Source: an uncultured Sutterella sp. (GTDB taxonomy: Bacteria > Pseudomonadota > Gammaproteobacteria > Burkholderiales > Burkholderiaceae_F). Taken from it: a stretch of DNA of 49,295 nt. A model generated the notes under the pieces. That model saw only the letters and a list, made by a program, of their open reading frames with translations, did not search any database and was not told the DNA's origin. The stretch is taken from the NCBI GenBank assembly GCA_905194315.1, contig CAJJRX010000012.1:1-49295 (forward strand), written 5' to 3'. Positions 7,735-18,300 of the stretch are shown piece by piece. Every line of letters begins with the position of its first letter. Within the stretch, counting starts at the first letter, position 1. Both the position numbers and the translations under genes were made by a program.

Positions 7735-9741
7735 TCAGAAGACCTCGGGACGGTTGACCATTCGCAGGAACGAGAGATGCTTTTCGTACTGATCGAGCAC
7801 GTCGTGAATGATCTGTTCACGGCTCCAGCCCATCAGGTCGTAGTCCTGACCACCTTCTTTGAGGAAGACTTCAGCACGCACGTACATCGGTTCCTCCTCT
7901 TCGTCGCGTTCGGGATCCGCCATCGAAAATTCGGGGTTGCCGTAACCGATCAGACGCACCTCGTAGAGGAAGTCCGTCACATCAGCAAAATGCACCACGA
8001 GCGAGGCACGGTCCTTGACGGTGCTCATGCTGGCATCGAGCCCCTCCTCCTCGAAAGCCTTGACCACATCCTGCATGGCGGGTTTGATGGTCTCGTTGAA
8101 GTAGGACTTCACCTGAGGATAGGACGGATAGTGCACAATCACCTGCAGACGGCGCTTCCAGCCGTCAGCCGTGCGGTAGAGCGACGGCGCGACATTGGTG
8201 ATCTGGTGGCTCTGACGCTTGAAGTCATCCACGCGCAGCGCCTTGAGCAGCCCGAAGAGCGCAATAAGCAGCACAGCGGCAAACGGCAGCGCCGAGAGAA
8301 GCGTGAGCGTCTGAAGCGCTTTCAGGCCGCCCGCCCAGAGCAGCACCATGGCACCGAGACCGGACAGTGCGCACCAGAACACACGCTGGCGGGCCGGCGT
8401 CTTGCGGATACCGCCGCTGGCGAGCACGTCGGCGACAAAAGCGCCCGAGTCAGCCGAGGTGACAAAGAAGATCACCACCATCAGCATACCGATCAGGGAG
8501 AGCACGCTCGTCATCGGGAAGTATTCAAAGAACTTGAAGAGCGCGATCGACACATCAGCCTTGACGCTCGTGGCGAGATCGGCACCCACACCGCTCATGA
8601 TGAGCTCGATGGCGCTGTTGCCGAAGGCAGTCATCCACAGCAGCGTAAAGCCGGCCGGAATGAGCAGCACACCGGAGATGAACTCACGGATCGTGCGGCC
8701 GCGGGAGATACGTGCAATAAAGAGCCCCACAAAGGGAGACCAGGAGATCCACCAGCCCCAGTAGAGCAGCGTCCAGCCGCCAAGCCAGTTCGAGCTCTTG
8801 GGTTCGTAGGCGTACAGATTAAACGTCTTGGAGACGATCCCGGAGAGGTACAGACCGACATTCTCGACAAAGTGCTTGAGCAGTGCAGCCGTCGGGCCGA
8901 GCGAGAACACGAGAATGAGCAGCATCAGGGCGAGCCACAGATTCGTGTGCGAGAGGATCTTGATCCCCTTGTTGAGACCTGAACCCGCGGAGATGGCGGA
9001 GATGCAGGTGATCACCACAATGAGCACCGACTGCACAGTCGTGCCTACCGGCGCATCGAAGAGATAGTTCAGACCGGCATTGAGCTGCAGAACGCCGAAA
9101 CCGAGCGAGGTGGCCACACCGAAGACGGTACCGAGAATGGCGAAAATATCCACAGCGTTACCGATCGGTCCGTAGATACGGTCACCGATGAGCGGAAAGA
9201 GCGCCGAGCGCAGCGTGAGCGGCAGCGCATGACGGTAGCCGAAATAGGCAAGCATCAGTGCCACAGAGGCGTAAATCGCCCAGGCATGCAGACCCCAGTG
9301 AAAGAACGTCAGCTCCAGGGCGTTTCTTGCCGCCTGAACCGTACCGCCAGCCCCCATCGGCGGTTCCAGAAAGTGCATCACCGGTTCGGCCACACCGAAG
9401 AACATAATCCCGATGCCCATACCCGTGGAAAAGAGCATGGCAAACCATGTCACGAGTTTATAGTCTGGTTTGGCATGATCTGGTCCGAGACGGATATCAC
9501 CGAAACGGGAAAAGGCAAGGTAGAACATCCCGACGAGAATAATGGCCACAGCAAGAATGTAGAACCAGGAGAGGTCTTCAAAGATTCTTGTCTGCAGGTG
9601 TCCGAAAATCGCGTTAACGGTATTCGGGAACACGGCCGCGGCACCGATCACAATCATCGAGAGGATTGAGGCGGGCCAGAAAACGGCAGGATTGACCTTC
9701 CAGCCTTTAAGCAGTTTACTGTTTTGGGTTTTATCTGGCAT
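7735..9741 (-). CDS. BCCT-family transporter (betaine/choline/carnitine type) with long C-terminal domain
   Basis: A 668-residue inner-membrane protein with about twelve membrane segments. Family signatures are FSTGMGIGIMFFGVAEPVMHF and the tryptophan-rich WTLLYWGWWISWSPFVG. The GMGIG form carries Gly at the position where proton-coupled choline carriers have Asp, which favours sodium-coupled betaine-like uptake; this is inference from the family. After the last membrane segment there is a hydrophilic C-terminal domain of about 160 residues, as in BetT-type carriers, where it tunes osmotic activation. The gene is monocistronic and is preceded by 1.2 kb without genes. It shares its strand with arsR downstream, but arsR has its own promoter. 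Confidence 0.88.
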   Translation of the reverse strand: MPDKTQNSKLLKGWKVNPAVFWPASILSMIVIGAAAVFPNTVNAIFGHLQTRIFEDLSWFYILAVAIILVGMFYLAFSRFGDIRLGPDHAKPDYKLVTWFAMLFSTGMGIGIMFFGVAEPVMHFLEPPMGAGGTVQAARNALELTFFHWGLHAWAIYASVALMLAYFGYRHALPLTLRSALFPLIGDRIYGPIGNAVDIFAILGTVFGVATSLGFGVLQLNAGLNYLFDAPVGTTVQSVLIVVITCISAISAGSGLNKGIKILSHTNLWLALMLLILVFSLGPTAALLKHFVENVGLYLSGIVSKTFNLYAYEPKSSNWLGGWTLLYWGWWISWSPFVGLFIARISRGRTIREFISGVLLIPAGFTLLWMTAFGNSAIELIMSGVGADLATSVKADVSIALFKFFEYFPMTSVLSLIGMLMVVIFFVTSADSGAFVADVLASGGIRKTPARQRVFWCALSGLGAMVLLWAGGLKALQTLTLLSALPFAAVLLIALFGLLKALRVDDFKRQSHQITNVAPSLYRTADGWKRRLQVIVHYPSYPQVKSYFNETIKPAMQDVVKAFEEEGLDASMSTVKDRASLVVHFADVTDFLYEVRLIGYGNPEFSMADPERDEEEEPMYVRAEVFLKEGGQDYDLMGWSREQIIHDVLDQYEKHLSFLRMVNRPEVF

Positions 9742-10913
9742 AAAGCGGGTTGAGCTCCTATTGGGTTAGCCTTTCTCTTTCCGGGCTCATCCTGCCTGAG
9801 GGGTCGCAGGACGGGCACGCCGGAACCGGACTCCGGCGCCGGAATACAGGCGCACGGTGCGCATCCGGCATTAACCGGTCCGCACAGAGCACACAAAGGC
9901 TGTTATCAGTTCACGGACAGCACAAAAGCAGACTCAGCCCCGGGAGGAACTGCGCCAGGCTTTTTCCCCGCCTCCTGAGTGGCGGGCGGCCGTCCGGCCA
10001 AAGAATGAGTCGCACACAGCGTGCAGCACTAAAGTGACAGACTCAGGTACAGGGCGTACCCGGCCGGTGGAGGCACTCGCAGCAGAGGCACATACATGCT
10101 CTGCCCGCCTGATGGCCGGTAAAACTTCAGCACCGTGAAAAAAGATTTCAGTGCGACCCGAACACACTGCGTAAAACCGTGTCCGGGACAGGTCTTAACG
10201 CGTGATTCAGCGTGCTATAGATTACCACAATGTTTATGAGGGTTTTCACTAACCGCCTCAGATGAAGCCGGTTTTTTCTCATCTCGAAGATTCTCAAAAC
10301 GTTAAAAGACCCGTAACATCAGTCAATTACGATTGTATAAAAATTTTACAATTGAATTTGTTTCAGACTTTCCCGGCGGTATTTTTTCTGTGCAGGACTA
10401 GATATTCCGTCGATATTTCCTCTAATCTTTAAGGACAATTTTCCCGGCCATTATCAGCAGTTTCCCGGTGCAGAAATTCTGCACCGAATCCTGTTCGGGT
10501 GACGCAATTGAGGCGGGAGGCGATGCAATCAGCGCCAATAAGCGTTCTTTTGATTTATAGCGGCCCGCTTCGTTCGGGAGATTCATCGCCGGCCTTCTGA
10601 TGAGAAAAATGCCTCTTTCCGGCCGGAATTCAAACACCTCTTTGATCAGGATACTCAAAATACACCGGACAATAACTGAGGAACGTTTATTGTGCTGCCG
10701 CTCAATTACTGCCGGCGGGCTGCCCTTTGTGCGTTCCTGAAATATATCTACCGACCTGAAGGTAAGTCCGAATTGTCTCTTGCGGAGGATTTATACGCAC
10801 TGCTTCAGTGCGAAATTCACTTAAAGTCGTTTCAGATTGTTTTGTCCGGTTAAATCGATTAATAATTTTTATTAATAACCTCAAAAAACGAAACATCAAA
10901 AGCCACAAAAGGA
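9742..10913. other. 1.2-kb region without a supported gene
   Basis: Between the BCCT gene and the H-NS terminator no frame has convincing protein character. The part next to the BCCT start (9780-10200) is GC-rich and rich in small repeats of CCGG. From about 10200 it becomes AT-rich with oligo-A and oligo-T runs typical of H-NS-bound DNA. It contains a perfect 21-bp palindrome at 10466-10486. A 78-residue frame at 10422-10658 (minus) was considered and has no start signal or recognisable content. Confidence 0.6.
10466..10486. repeat. Perfect 21-bp palindrome in a non-coding region
   Basis: CGGTGCAGAA, one central A, then TTCTGCACCG: ten perfect base pairs around one base. It could be an operator or a hairpin; no T run follows, so it is not an ordinary terminator. 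Confidence 0.8.
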
Positions 10914-10949
10914 AACCGGACGGTTTCTGCTCCGAGAAACCGTCCGGTT
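10914..10949 (-). terminator. Intrinsic terminator of the H-NS gene
   Basis: A perfect 15-bp stem (10914-10928 with 10935-10949) and a six-base loop lie 30 bases past the H-NS stop. On the minus strand it is followed by TTCCTTTT. The plus strand also has CTGTTTTT, so it may work both ways. Confidence 0.9.
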
Positions 10950-10979
10950 CTGTTTTTCAGTAAGAAAGCACCGGGTGCT

Positions 10980-11288
10980 TTACTTGATCAGGAAGTCATT
11001 GAGTTCAAGACCCTGTTCGCGCAGTTCATTGACCCACTTCGGCGTACGGCCGCGGCCGGTCCAGAGTTCGCCCTTGGGGCCCTTGTACTTGGGCTGCACA
11101 GGACCGCGACGGCCTTTGCGCAGCGCATCGGGATCGAGGAAGCGGAAGTCTTCGGCCTGAAGACGAAACTTGTCAATAATGCCCTGGGCCTGGCGGATGG
11201 CATCATCGCGCAGAGCCTTGCGGCGGTAGGTCACTTCTTTTTCAAGCTTTTCGAGTTCGGCCAGTTCGGCCTGCATGTTTTCGACCAT
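10980..11288 (-). CDS. H-NS family nucleoid protein
   Basis: A 102-residue protein of the short beta-proteobacterial H-NS type. The N-terminal half (about 5-45) is a charged helix suited to coiled-coil dimerisation. The C-terminal half holds the DNA-binding motif in PKYKGPKGELWTGRGR followed by TPKW (67-85). Such proteins silence AT-rich and horizontally acquired DNA. The start at 11288 is supported by AGGAGA eight bases upstream; an internal Met at residue 5 is less likely. The gene is alone, flanked by AT-rich non-coding DNA on both sides, and has a strong terminator. Confidence 0.93.
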   Translation of the reverse strand: MVENMQAELAELEKLEKEVTYRRKALRDDAIRQAQGIIDKFRLQAEDFRFLDPDALRKGRRGPVQPKYKGPKGELWTGRGRTPKWVNELREQGLELNDFLIK

Positions 11289-12012
11289 GAGGTTCTCCTA
11301 AAGTCATCGTTCGTGCTTCTCTACGCGATATTTATCCGTTAGGGAACACACACACTTTGATTTAACAAACACCTTTAGTTGCGGCGTTTATTACCGGTTA
11401 AAGGACGGAAGAGAACAACGCAGAGGTGTTTAAAAACACTAATTGACTGAATCATCAGAAGTCAGCAATTAGATTAATCATCCGCACATTGCTCTATCTT
11501 TTATGTGAGCTATTGTACAGAAGATATTATTTAAAATCAATTCATAAATAGAAAATTTTTTGATTAACCTCAAATCAAGTTTCGGCTAATTCTATTACTG
11601 CATTCTCAGCCTGCACCAAATTGGTGATTAACCTCATATCCAACCTAATGTCTGCCCTCTTTCAGCACATTTTGTTATTCCTGATAACTTCGTAAAAACT
11701 CAATAAATTCAATGCCGGTAAGGCCCTGCAATCGGCCTGTCTCAGGAAAAGGAGACAACCTATATCAGACTCCCGGGTTATCGGTCAAAATGACATTTAC
11801 TCAATACGGCCTTTATCAGCATTTTGAAAAGCAATATGCCGCCCTGCGCTTTACCGCTTTCTGTCATGCCGGGTGAAAACAGCCTTATTCGGCGCGGCAT
11901 TAAAGTCGCCGCGCGAAAGCGCTGCCCGCGCCTGACGAAACCGCTAAAATAACGCTCACTCACGGGTGCCGGCACAGGCCGGCCACTCATTAACCTGATA
12001 ACTCTCACACCT
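11289..12012. other. 0.7-kb AT-rich upstream region of the H-NS gene
   Basis: No gene is supported. The DNA is strongly AT-rich compared with its surroundings. A 16-base near-repeat (TGATTAACCTCAAATC at 11561-11576; TGATTAACCTCATATC at 11625-11640; one mismatch) is spaced 64 bases apart. A perfect CACCAA-A-TTGGTG dyad lies at 11614-11626 and overlaps the second copy. This fits a complex or self-repressed H-NS control region, which is inference. Confidence 0.6.
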
Positions 12013-12507
12013 ATGTCTGAAACCCGTCAAAACGCCGCACGCCGCGATCTTCTTGCCGCCCTGCTCGGTACAGCACTTCTTACGCTTACCGTGCCCGGTG
12101 CGGCCGCCCCCATTGTCGCCGGCGTTGCCCGCAATGTGCCGCTTTCCGTCCCCGAGCCGCGCAAAATCACCGGCTACAGCGATCCCGCCGAGGTTCGCGA
12201 AGCCATCGTGGAGGTGGCCGAACGCCTGCACTGGCGTATTCTCTGCCAGATTCAGCCCGGCTCCATCCGCATGGTCTACCTGCGCGGCGACCGGCTTGAA
12301 CTCGATATTGATGTGCGCTACAGCACCACCGGCTATGAAATCCGCTACCTCGGCTCGCGAGGGCTCTATGAGGAAAAGGATGAGGCCGGACACATCAGAC
12401 TGCAGCCCAAAGGCAATGTCCTGATGGCCGACCTTGACCGTGTGGTCGGACGGCGTCTCGGTGCCGGTCTGCCCGCCCCCTCGGGGGAAGGCAAGGGTGC
12501 GCACTGA
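12013..12507 (+). CDS. Small exported protein of unknown function
   Basis: A 164-residue protein with a signal sequence (about residues 11-32, RRDLLAALLGTALLTLTVPGAAA) and a predicted mature part of about 130 residues. The two arginines before the hydrophobic run are compatible with Sec or a weak Tat signal. The mature part contains a compact alpha-beta stretch with GDRLELDIDVRY and YEIRYLGSRGL. No cysteine follows the signal, so it is not a lipoprotein. It overlaps the following phosphopantetheinyl transferase by one base (shared A of TGATG), so the two are co-translated. I do not recognise the family. Confidence 0.75.
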   Translation: MSETRQNAARRDLLAALLGTALLTLTVPGAAAPIVAGVARNVPLSVPEPRKITGYSDPAEVREAIVEVAERLHWRILCQIQPGSIRMVYLRGDRLELDIDVRYSTTGYEIRYLGSRGLYEEKDEAGHIRLQPKGNVLMADLDRVVGRRLGAGLPAPSGEGKGAH

Positions 12508-13247
12508 TGGCGCACACGGGACACTCCCCTGCGCGGGGCGAACGTGTGCTCGCGCTGCTGAGCACCGCGCAGACACTCTCCGCACAGACGCCCCCGGCGG
12601 CCCTTGACGCGCTCAGCCCGGCCACTCAGGCCTATGTGCGCGGACTCGCCAATCCCAAACGCTTCAGAGAATCCTTTCTCGGGCGTGCCCTGCTGGAGAT
12701 GCTCCGGCGCCGTTATGTGCCTGGCGCCCGGATGACGGAAACGCCCCCGCACACCCCGCTGCTCGTCACGGCAGAAGGAACCCCCGCAGCCTGCGCCTCG
12801 ATTGCTCACACAGGCCGCTCAACAAGTACGGTTGCCGTGGCGCTCTCGGGCTGCGGCGGCGCTGTTGCGGTTGACTGCGAGGAAATGGCTGACCGGGAGA
12901 ACTGGCTCGATATCGCACGCCATGCACTGCCCGAAGAGGCCTGTCGGGTGCTCATTGATGCGGCAGGCGGTGCGGCTCAGCCGACACCCCCCTGCCCGCG
13001 TGAGGCCTTCTACCGCGCCTGGGGTCAGAAGGAGTGCATGATCAAACTCAACCGTGACGGTGAACACTACCGGCTCGCGGTGATTGACGGCGAAATCGAA
13101 GTGGTGCGCACAGAGAGTGGCGCCCGGCTTCAGACCGAAACGCTTCTCACCCGTGAGGGCGGCGTGCTCGTGACGCTTGTGAGCGAATCCGTCGGGGCGC
13201 TCACACTGGAGGAGTTCACACTCGAGGCACTCCTCGGCGCCCTCTGA
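12507..13247 (+). CDS. 4'-phosphopantetheinyl transferase, Sfp superfamily
   Basis: A 246-residue enzyme that transfers phosphopantetheine from coenzyme A to a serine of a carrier protein. Motifs in order are FLGRALLEMLRRRY (58-70), SIAHTG with H101, AVDCEEM with D123 and E125 in place of the usual GVDIE, and FYRAWGQKECMIK with W172, K175, E176 and K180. All Mg- and CoA-binding positions are therefore kept. Its carrier-protein partner is not visible nearby. It may serve acyl carrier protein, an aryl polyene or other envelope lipid pathway. It is coupled to the preceding exported protein by a one-base overlap. Confidence 0.85.
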   Translation: MAHTGHSPARGERVLALLSTAQTLSAQTPPAALDALSPATQAYVRGLANPKRFRESFLGRALLEMLRRRYVPGARMTETPPHTPLLVTAEGTPAACASIAHTGRSTSTVAVALSGCGGAVAVDCEEMADRENWLDIARHALPEEACRVLIDAAGGAAQPTPPCPREAFYRAWGQKECMIKLNRDGEHYRLAVIDGEIEVVRTESGARLQTETLLTREGGVLVTLVSESVGALTLEEFTLEALLGAL

Positions 13248-13350
13248 TCTGCGCCAGACGTTTGTGCCGCAGTCCTGCCGCGGCAGCGGCAGATTTGCAA
13301 ACAAAAGCGAGTAAACGTAAACAAAGCCTGATTGCGGCCGGTATTTGGCA

Positions 13351-13356
13351 TACAAT
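13351..13356 (+). promoter_or_regulatory. Possible -10 element for tamA
   Basis: TACAAT at 13351-13356 sits 83 bases before the tamA start; the matching -35 (CTGATT, 17 bases upstream) is poor, so this is tentative. Confidence 0.3.
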
Positions 13357-13438
13357 GTTGTCAGTGGTGCGAAGGCACAGGCGTTTTTCCGCATTCCGGG
13401 GCGCCGGCTGCCGAACATTTACATAAGGTCTCAGGAGC

Positions 13439-15346
13439 ATGCCAGAAACTTTCCCGCGAGCACTCCCCCTCTTGCGGCTCGCCCCCTCTTTTCAGACCCG
13501 CAGTCTCTTTCCGGTGTCAGTGCTTGCCGCCGGTGTGCTGTGCGCGCTGTGCGCCGGTACGCCCCGGGCGGCCGGTGTGAGTGACGATATTGACAGCGCC
13601 GCTGATGCCACCTCCGCCTACAGCAGCCCTTCGGCCGGGAAAAAGGACGAGAAAAAGGCGGAGAAAAAAGAGAGCAAGCGCGTACGCGTCAGACTCGAAG
13701 GTCTCTCCGGGGAGCTCGAGGACAATGCGGAGGTGTTTGTGAAAACCGCCTCTGCAGGCGGCCTGACGGCACTTTCAACCTTTGACCGTATCCGTATCGA
13801 GAAAGCGGTCCGCGATGCGCTGAGCGCTCTCGGCTACTTTTCTCCCGAACTCGAGAGCAGCTGGGAGGACGGCGAGTCGGAGGCGGTGCTCAATGTGAAG
13901 GTGGAAAAAGGCGATCCGGTCACGATTGCCGCCACACAGATCCGCATCGAGGGCGAAGGCAGCGGGGAACCCTTCTTTGACCCGATTCTCGAGCGCGCGC
14001 CCAAAGTCGGTTCCGTGCTCAATCAGTCCGACTACGACAGCATCAAGAATCAGCTTCTCAAAAGCGCCATCGAACACGGCTACTTTAAGAGTCAGTTTAC
14101 CGAGCACCAGCTCGGCGTGCAGCGTGCCACACGCAAGTCCTACTGGAAGCTCACGCTCGAGACCGGTCCGAGATTTCATTTCGGTGAGGTGACTTTTAAG
14201 GGCAGTCAGATCGAGGAGGAATACCTGCGGGCGCTCATTCCCTTTGAAAAAGGTGAGCCCTACACCAACGAGCGCTTCTCGCGTCTGACACAGAATCTCA
14301 ACGACACCGGCTGGTTCTCTACAGTAGTGGTTGTGCCGCAGGCTGAGGAGGCCGACGAAAACCACGAGATGCCCATTTCGGCCACGGTGGTGCCGAGAAT
14401 CCGCAACACCGTTGACGTCGGCGTGGGCTTTTCCACCGACGGCGGTCCGCACTCCTCGCTGCATTGGAGCCGCCCCTGGATCAACTCCCGCGGCTGGAGC
14501 CTCGACGTCGATCTTGATATCGACCGCAAGGAGCCCTCGGCAGGGATGGAGTTCAAGATTCCGCTTGCACGCAATCCGCTTGAGCACTACTGGACCGTGT
14601 CGGCACAGTATGAAAAAGAGGATCTCAACGACACCGAAAGCGATCAGATCGATATCGGCGTGGCCCGTCACTGGAAGTACGAAAACCGCTGGCAGCGTGA
14701 CGTGCACGTGCATCTGCTGCACAACAGCTTCACGCAGGCGGGCATCAGTCACAGCACACTGATCGTCTACCCGGGGATTCAGTTTGAACGCACAAGAACC
14801 CGCGGCGGTCCCTTCCCCACCTGGGGTGACGCACAGCGCTACGGCGTGGACGTCGCCCGCGAGGGGTTCCTGAGCGATGTGAGTTTTGTGCGCTTCACGC
14901 TGCATAACGCCTGGGTGAGAACCCCCTGGGAGGGGCACCGTTTTGTCGCCCGTGCCACCTTCGGCTGGCTCGAGACCGACTCGTTTTCCCGGATTCCGCC
15001 TGATCTGCGCTTTTTCGCCGGCGGTGACAGAAGCCTGCGAGGCTACGACTACAAATCCGTCTCCCCGACCGACAGCCGCGGCCGTCTGACCGGGGCAAAG
15101 AAAATGCTCACGGCAAGTATCGAATACCAGAAACACCTCACGGGTCCCTGGTGGCTGGCGGGTTTTGTCGACGGCGGTGAAGCGGTCAACACCTTCACCA
15201 ACGTGCGCTGGAAGATCGGTGTGGGTACCGGTATCCGCTGGGTTTCACCGATCGGCCCGATCAAACTCGATGTGGCCTTCCCGACTGACGACGGGTTCTC
15301 GCTTAAAAACGCCCACCTCTACTTTGCCCTTGGCACTGAACTGTAA
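13439..15346 (+). CDS. tamA: Translocation and assembly module outer-membrane protein TamA
   Basis: A 635-residue Omp85-family protein. An N-terminal hydrophobic signal (about 22-43) is followed by a Lys/Glu-rich linker, three POTRA-like domains (about 78-330) and a C-terminal 16-strand beta-barrel (about 340-635). The barrel contains FFAGGDRSLRGYDY, the conserved RGY motif of the family's lid loop, and ends near GPIKLDVAFPTDDGF. With TamB it helps insert autotransporters and other outer-membrane proteins and moves phospholipid. The start has GGAG close before it. tamB begins 19 bases downstream, the standard pairing. Confidence 0.95.
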   Translation: MPETFPRALPLLRLAPSFQTRSLFPVSVLAAGVLCALCAGTPRAAGVSDDIDSAADATSAYSSPSAGKKDEKKAEKKESKRVRVRLEGLSGELEDNAEVFVKTASAGGLTALSTFDRIRIEKAVRDALSALGYFSPELESSWEDGESEAVLNVKVEKGDPVTIAATQIRIEGEGSGEPFFDPILERAPKVGSVLNQSDYDSIKNQLLKSAIEHGYFKSQFTEHQLGVQRATRKSYWKLTLETGPRFHFGEVTFKGSQIEEEYLRALIPFEKGEPYTNERFSRLTQNLNDTGWFSTVVVVPQAEEADENHEMPISATVVPRIRNTVDVGVGFSTDGGPHSSLHWSRPWINSRGWSLDVDLDIDRKEPSAGMEFKIPLARNPLEHYWTVSAQYEKEDLNDTESDQIDIGVARHWKYENRWQRDVHVHLLHNSFTQAGISHSTLIVYPGIQFERTRTRGGPFPTWGDAQRYGVDVAREGFLSDVSFVRFTLHNAWVRTPWEGHRFVARATFGWLETDSFSRIPPDLRFFAGGDRSLRGYDYKSVSPTDSRGRLTGAKKMLTASIEYQKHLTGPWWLAGFVDGGEAVNTFTNVRWKIGVGTGIRWVSPIGPIKLDVAFPTDDGFSLKNAHLYFALGTEL

Positions 15347-15364
15347 CGCCTGAGGCAACCGATT

Positions 15365-18300
15365 ATGGCAGACGAAAACAGCAAAAAGAACAACAGCACC
15401 TCAGAGGCGCCCGCGCCGGCGGGCACCGGCGGCGGTGAGCCCTCTCAGGGCGGCCGTCCCGCCCGCAGACGGCTTCCCGTCTGGGCTAAAGCGCTCGGCT
15501 GGGGACTTTTCGGCGTCATGAGCACCGTGGTGGTCAGCGTGGCCACGCTCACTGCCGTGCCGCAGCTGCAGCACAAAATCATCATGCTCGGCGCCGAAGC
15601 GGTACCGGGGCTCAAAATCGATTCGATTGACGGGCATATCTTTCATCCCACCGTCCGGGGCATTCACTACGAATCCCCCGGGATCAGTGTGGACATCGAC
15701 ACCGTGCAGTGGTCGCTTGACTGGCGCGAGCTCCCTGCAAAGCTCGTCAAACTCTCAACGCTTTCTGTGAAAGGCGTACGCGCAAAGGTCGACACCGCCC
15801 TCATTCCCCCTTCGGCCGAAAAGGACAGCACGCCAATGGGCAGACTCGATCTGCCGGTCAGTTTTGTGCTGGAAAACGGCACGCTTGACGATATCCGGGC
15901 AGATATTGACGGCAATAACATTGCCCTCGGACACTTTGAAAGTGCGCTCGAACTTGCGGGCGACACCCTGACGGTGAGCCGCCTGAAAAGCCGCTCGCTC
16001 ACGGTGAGTCTTGCGGGTGCCCCGGCGGGCGAGGCAGTCTCCTCAGAGGCGCAGGAAACGGCGTCTGACAAAGACGCACAGACAGAGCCCAAAACCGGGG
16101 CGGACAAAGAGCCCGCTGCCGGCAGGGTCACCAGCCCTGAGAACGCTGCTGCGGAAAAACCTGCCGCAGAAGGCACTGCCAGGACCGCCGGCAACGGTTT
16201 CAGCAAAACCCGCTCGCTGCTCGAAGAGGTGAAGGCGCGGCTTGAGAAGCCGCTTCTCACTGCGAACATGATTCCCTCGCTCTCGACGCTGCCACTTGAC
16301 GTGAAGCTCAAAGAGGTTGAACTGCTGCAGACCGAACTCAATACCGGCGCAGAGGCGCTGCCCGTGCTCGAACATCTCACCCTGATCGGCTCGGTTGTCG
16401 CGGACGGTGTGCATGTGCCGCATATCGCGGCCGCCCTCTCCGAAGGCAGCCGGCTTCTGGGCAGCGCCGACTGGAAGGCTGCAAAAAAGCATCCCGTGCG
16501 TGTGTCGCTCTGGGTCAAACCCGGAGAACTGCTCAGCGGAAATCTCAGCGGCGAGCTTGAGCCGCTCAGTTCGCTCTCGAGCCTCTCTCTGGAGGCGGGC
16601 GGCGAGCTGCTCGGCACACTCAAGGCCTCACTCGAAGGCAGAGGTGAAAAAACCTTTGATCTGACGCTTGAAGCGAGCCCCGCTCAGAAGGGGCTTCCCC
16701 TCAAGGCCGAAGCGCACGCGGCGCTCGTGAGCGCCGGTGCCGGTCTGCCAGCCGCGGAAAATCTGCACCTCGTGGTGATGGGGGACTTCGCACGCGGCGT
16801 CAGCCCCGACACTGTCAAGGCGCTCGCCCGGGGAGAGGAGCCGCCGGAGGCGGCCTCCGCTCAAAACACCGGGACTGCCGGCAGTGCGCTGCCCGGCATT
16901 GCACTCAACCTCACCGGCACAGTCATCCCTGCGAATGTCCCGGGACAGGAGCGTCTGGCGCCGATGCGGCTCAATATTGAAGCCGAGAGCACCCTCACGC
17001 ATCTCACTCTCAAAAATTCCGGCCTGCAGAACAAATCCGGCACGGCAGTCATCGAGGCCGATGTGGACTGGGCTGAAAAACTCAAAGGCAGTGCCAGTCT
17101 TGCCCTGGTGAGCTTTAACGTCTCGCACCTGCTCGCCCAGGTACCCGTCAAACTCGGCGGTCAGGCGAAAATCAACATGACCAGTGCGAGCGAGGATGTG
17201 CTCCACAGCTGGTCGGCCGAGCTGACCGGGGCGCGCTTTACGGGCGAACTGCTCAATCTGCCCTCCTCGGCCCGGAACCGGCGCGTTCAGATGCAGATGA
17301 CGGCCAGTGCCAACCACCGTAACGAGTTTGCGCTTGACGTGAGCGAAATGCGCTGGGGACAGAACACGCTTGACGTGAAGGCCAAAGCGAAAATGAACGG
17401 AGACAGACTCAACGCTGACGGCGTCTCCTCGCTTAACCTCGTTGCGCTCGAAGAGTTCTCTCCGATGATTAAAGGCAGTCTCACCGGCAGGCTCGACTTC
17501 GGTGGCAGTTTCGGCGGCAGTGCCCTCAACCCTGTGATCAGCGCCGACCTCAAGAGCGGCGGCATCAGCGTGCTTGACGCTGACGGCGCACTGGTTGCGA
17601 AACTCAACGCCCTGACCCTTGCAGGCAGTTTCGGCAGGGCCGGCACGACGCCGCTCACGCTCAGACTGAACAAACTCGTCGTGGGGGAAACGGATGAGGA
17701 ATCCGATCCGATGCGTTTTTCCGAAGTCACGCTGAGCGCCGCCGGCACGCTCCCGCGGCACCGTCTGAGTGCGCAGGTCAAAGGCGGTCCCGCCCCGCTT
17801 TCTGCAGAAATCGAGGGCGGCCTTAACAGCGCCATGAGCGCCTGGCGAGGCAGCCTCTCGAAAGTGCTCGTGAACACGCCCATCGGTGACTGGGGTACGG
17901 AAAATGTCCGTATCGACGCGGATTTCGCACGGCAGAGTGCCGTCATTGCGGCGCACTGCTGGCAGAGCGCCTTTGCGAAGGGACACACACCCAACGAGGT
18001 CTGTCTGGCGGAAAAAGCCACTGCAGGCACCCGCGGCAAGGCAAAGGTGGAACTGAAAAACTTTGACCTCGCCTCACTCAAACCGGTTCTCGGCCCCGAT
18101 CTGACCCTCAAGGGGATTTTCACGGGCGAGGCGCTTCTTAACTGGGATGCCTCCCGCAAAGGGACGCTCCCGGGGGTAACGCTCAACCTTGTCAATAACG
18201 GTATCGAAGCTGTGCGCGCCACCGACAACGGTCCGGTGAGTGTGCGTTTCTCGGCGCTCACACTGCAGGCGAAAACCGGTGCGCAGTCCGTGCAGGCCAA

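Noticed and set aside
7618..8982. 454-residue plus-strand open frame
   Set aside because: Antisense to the BCCT gene; rich in His, Arg and Glu as expected from reversed GC-rich codons, with no ribosome site or recognisable domain.
10422..10658. 78-residue minus-strand small protein
   Set aside because: No ribosome site, no domain, and it runs across the 21-bp palindrome; composition is like the surrounding non-coding DNA.
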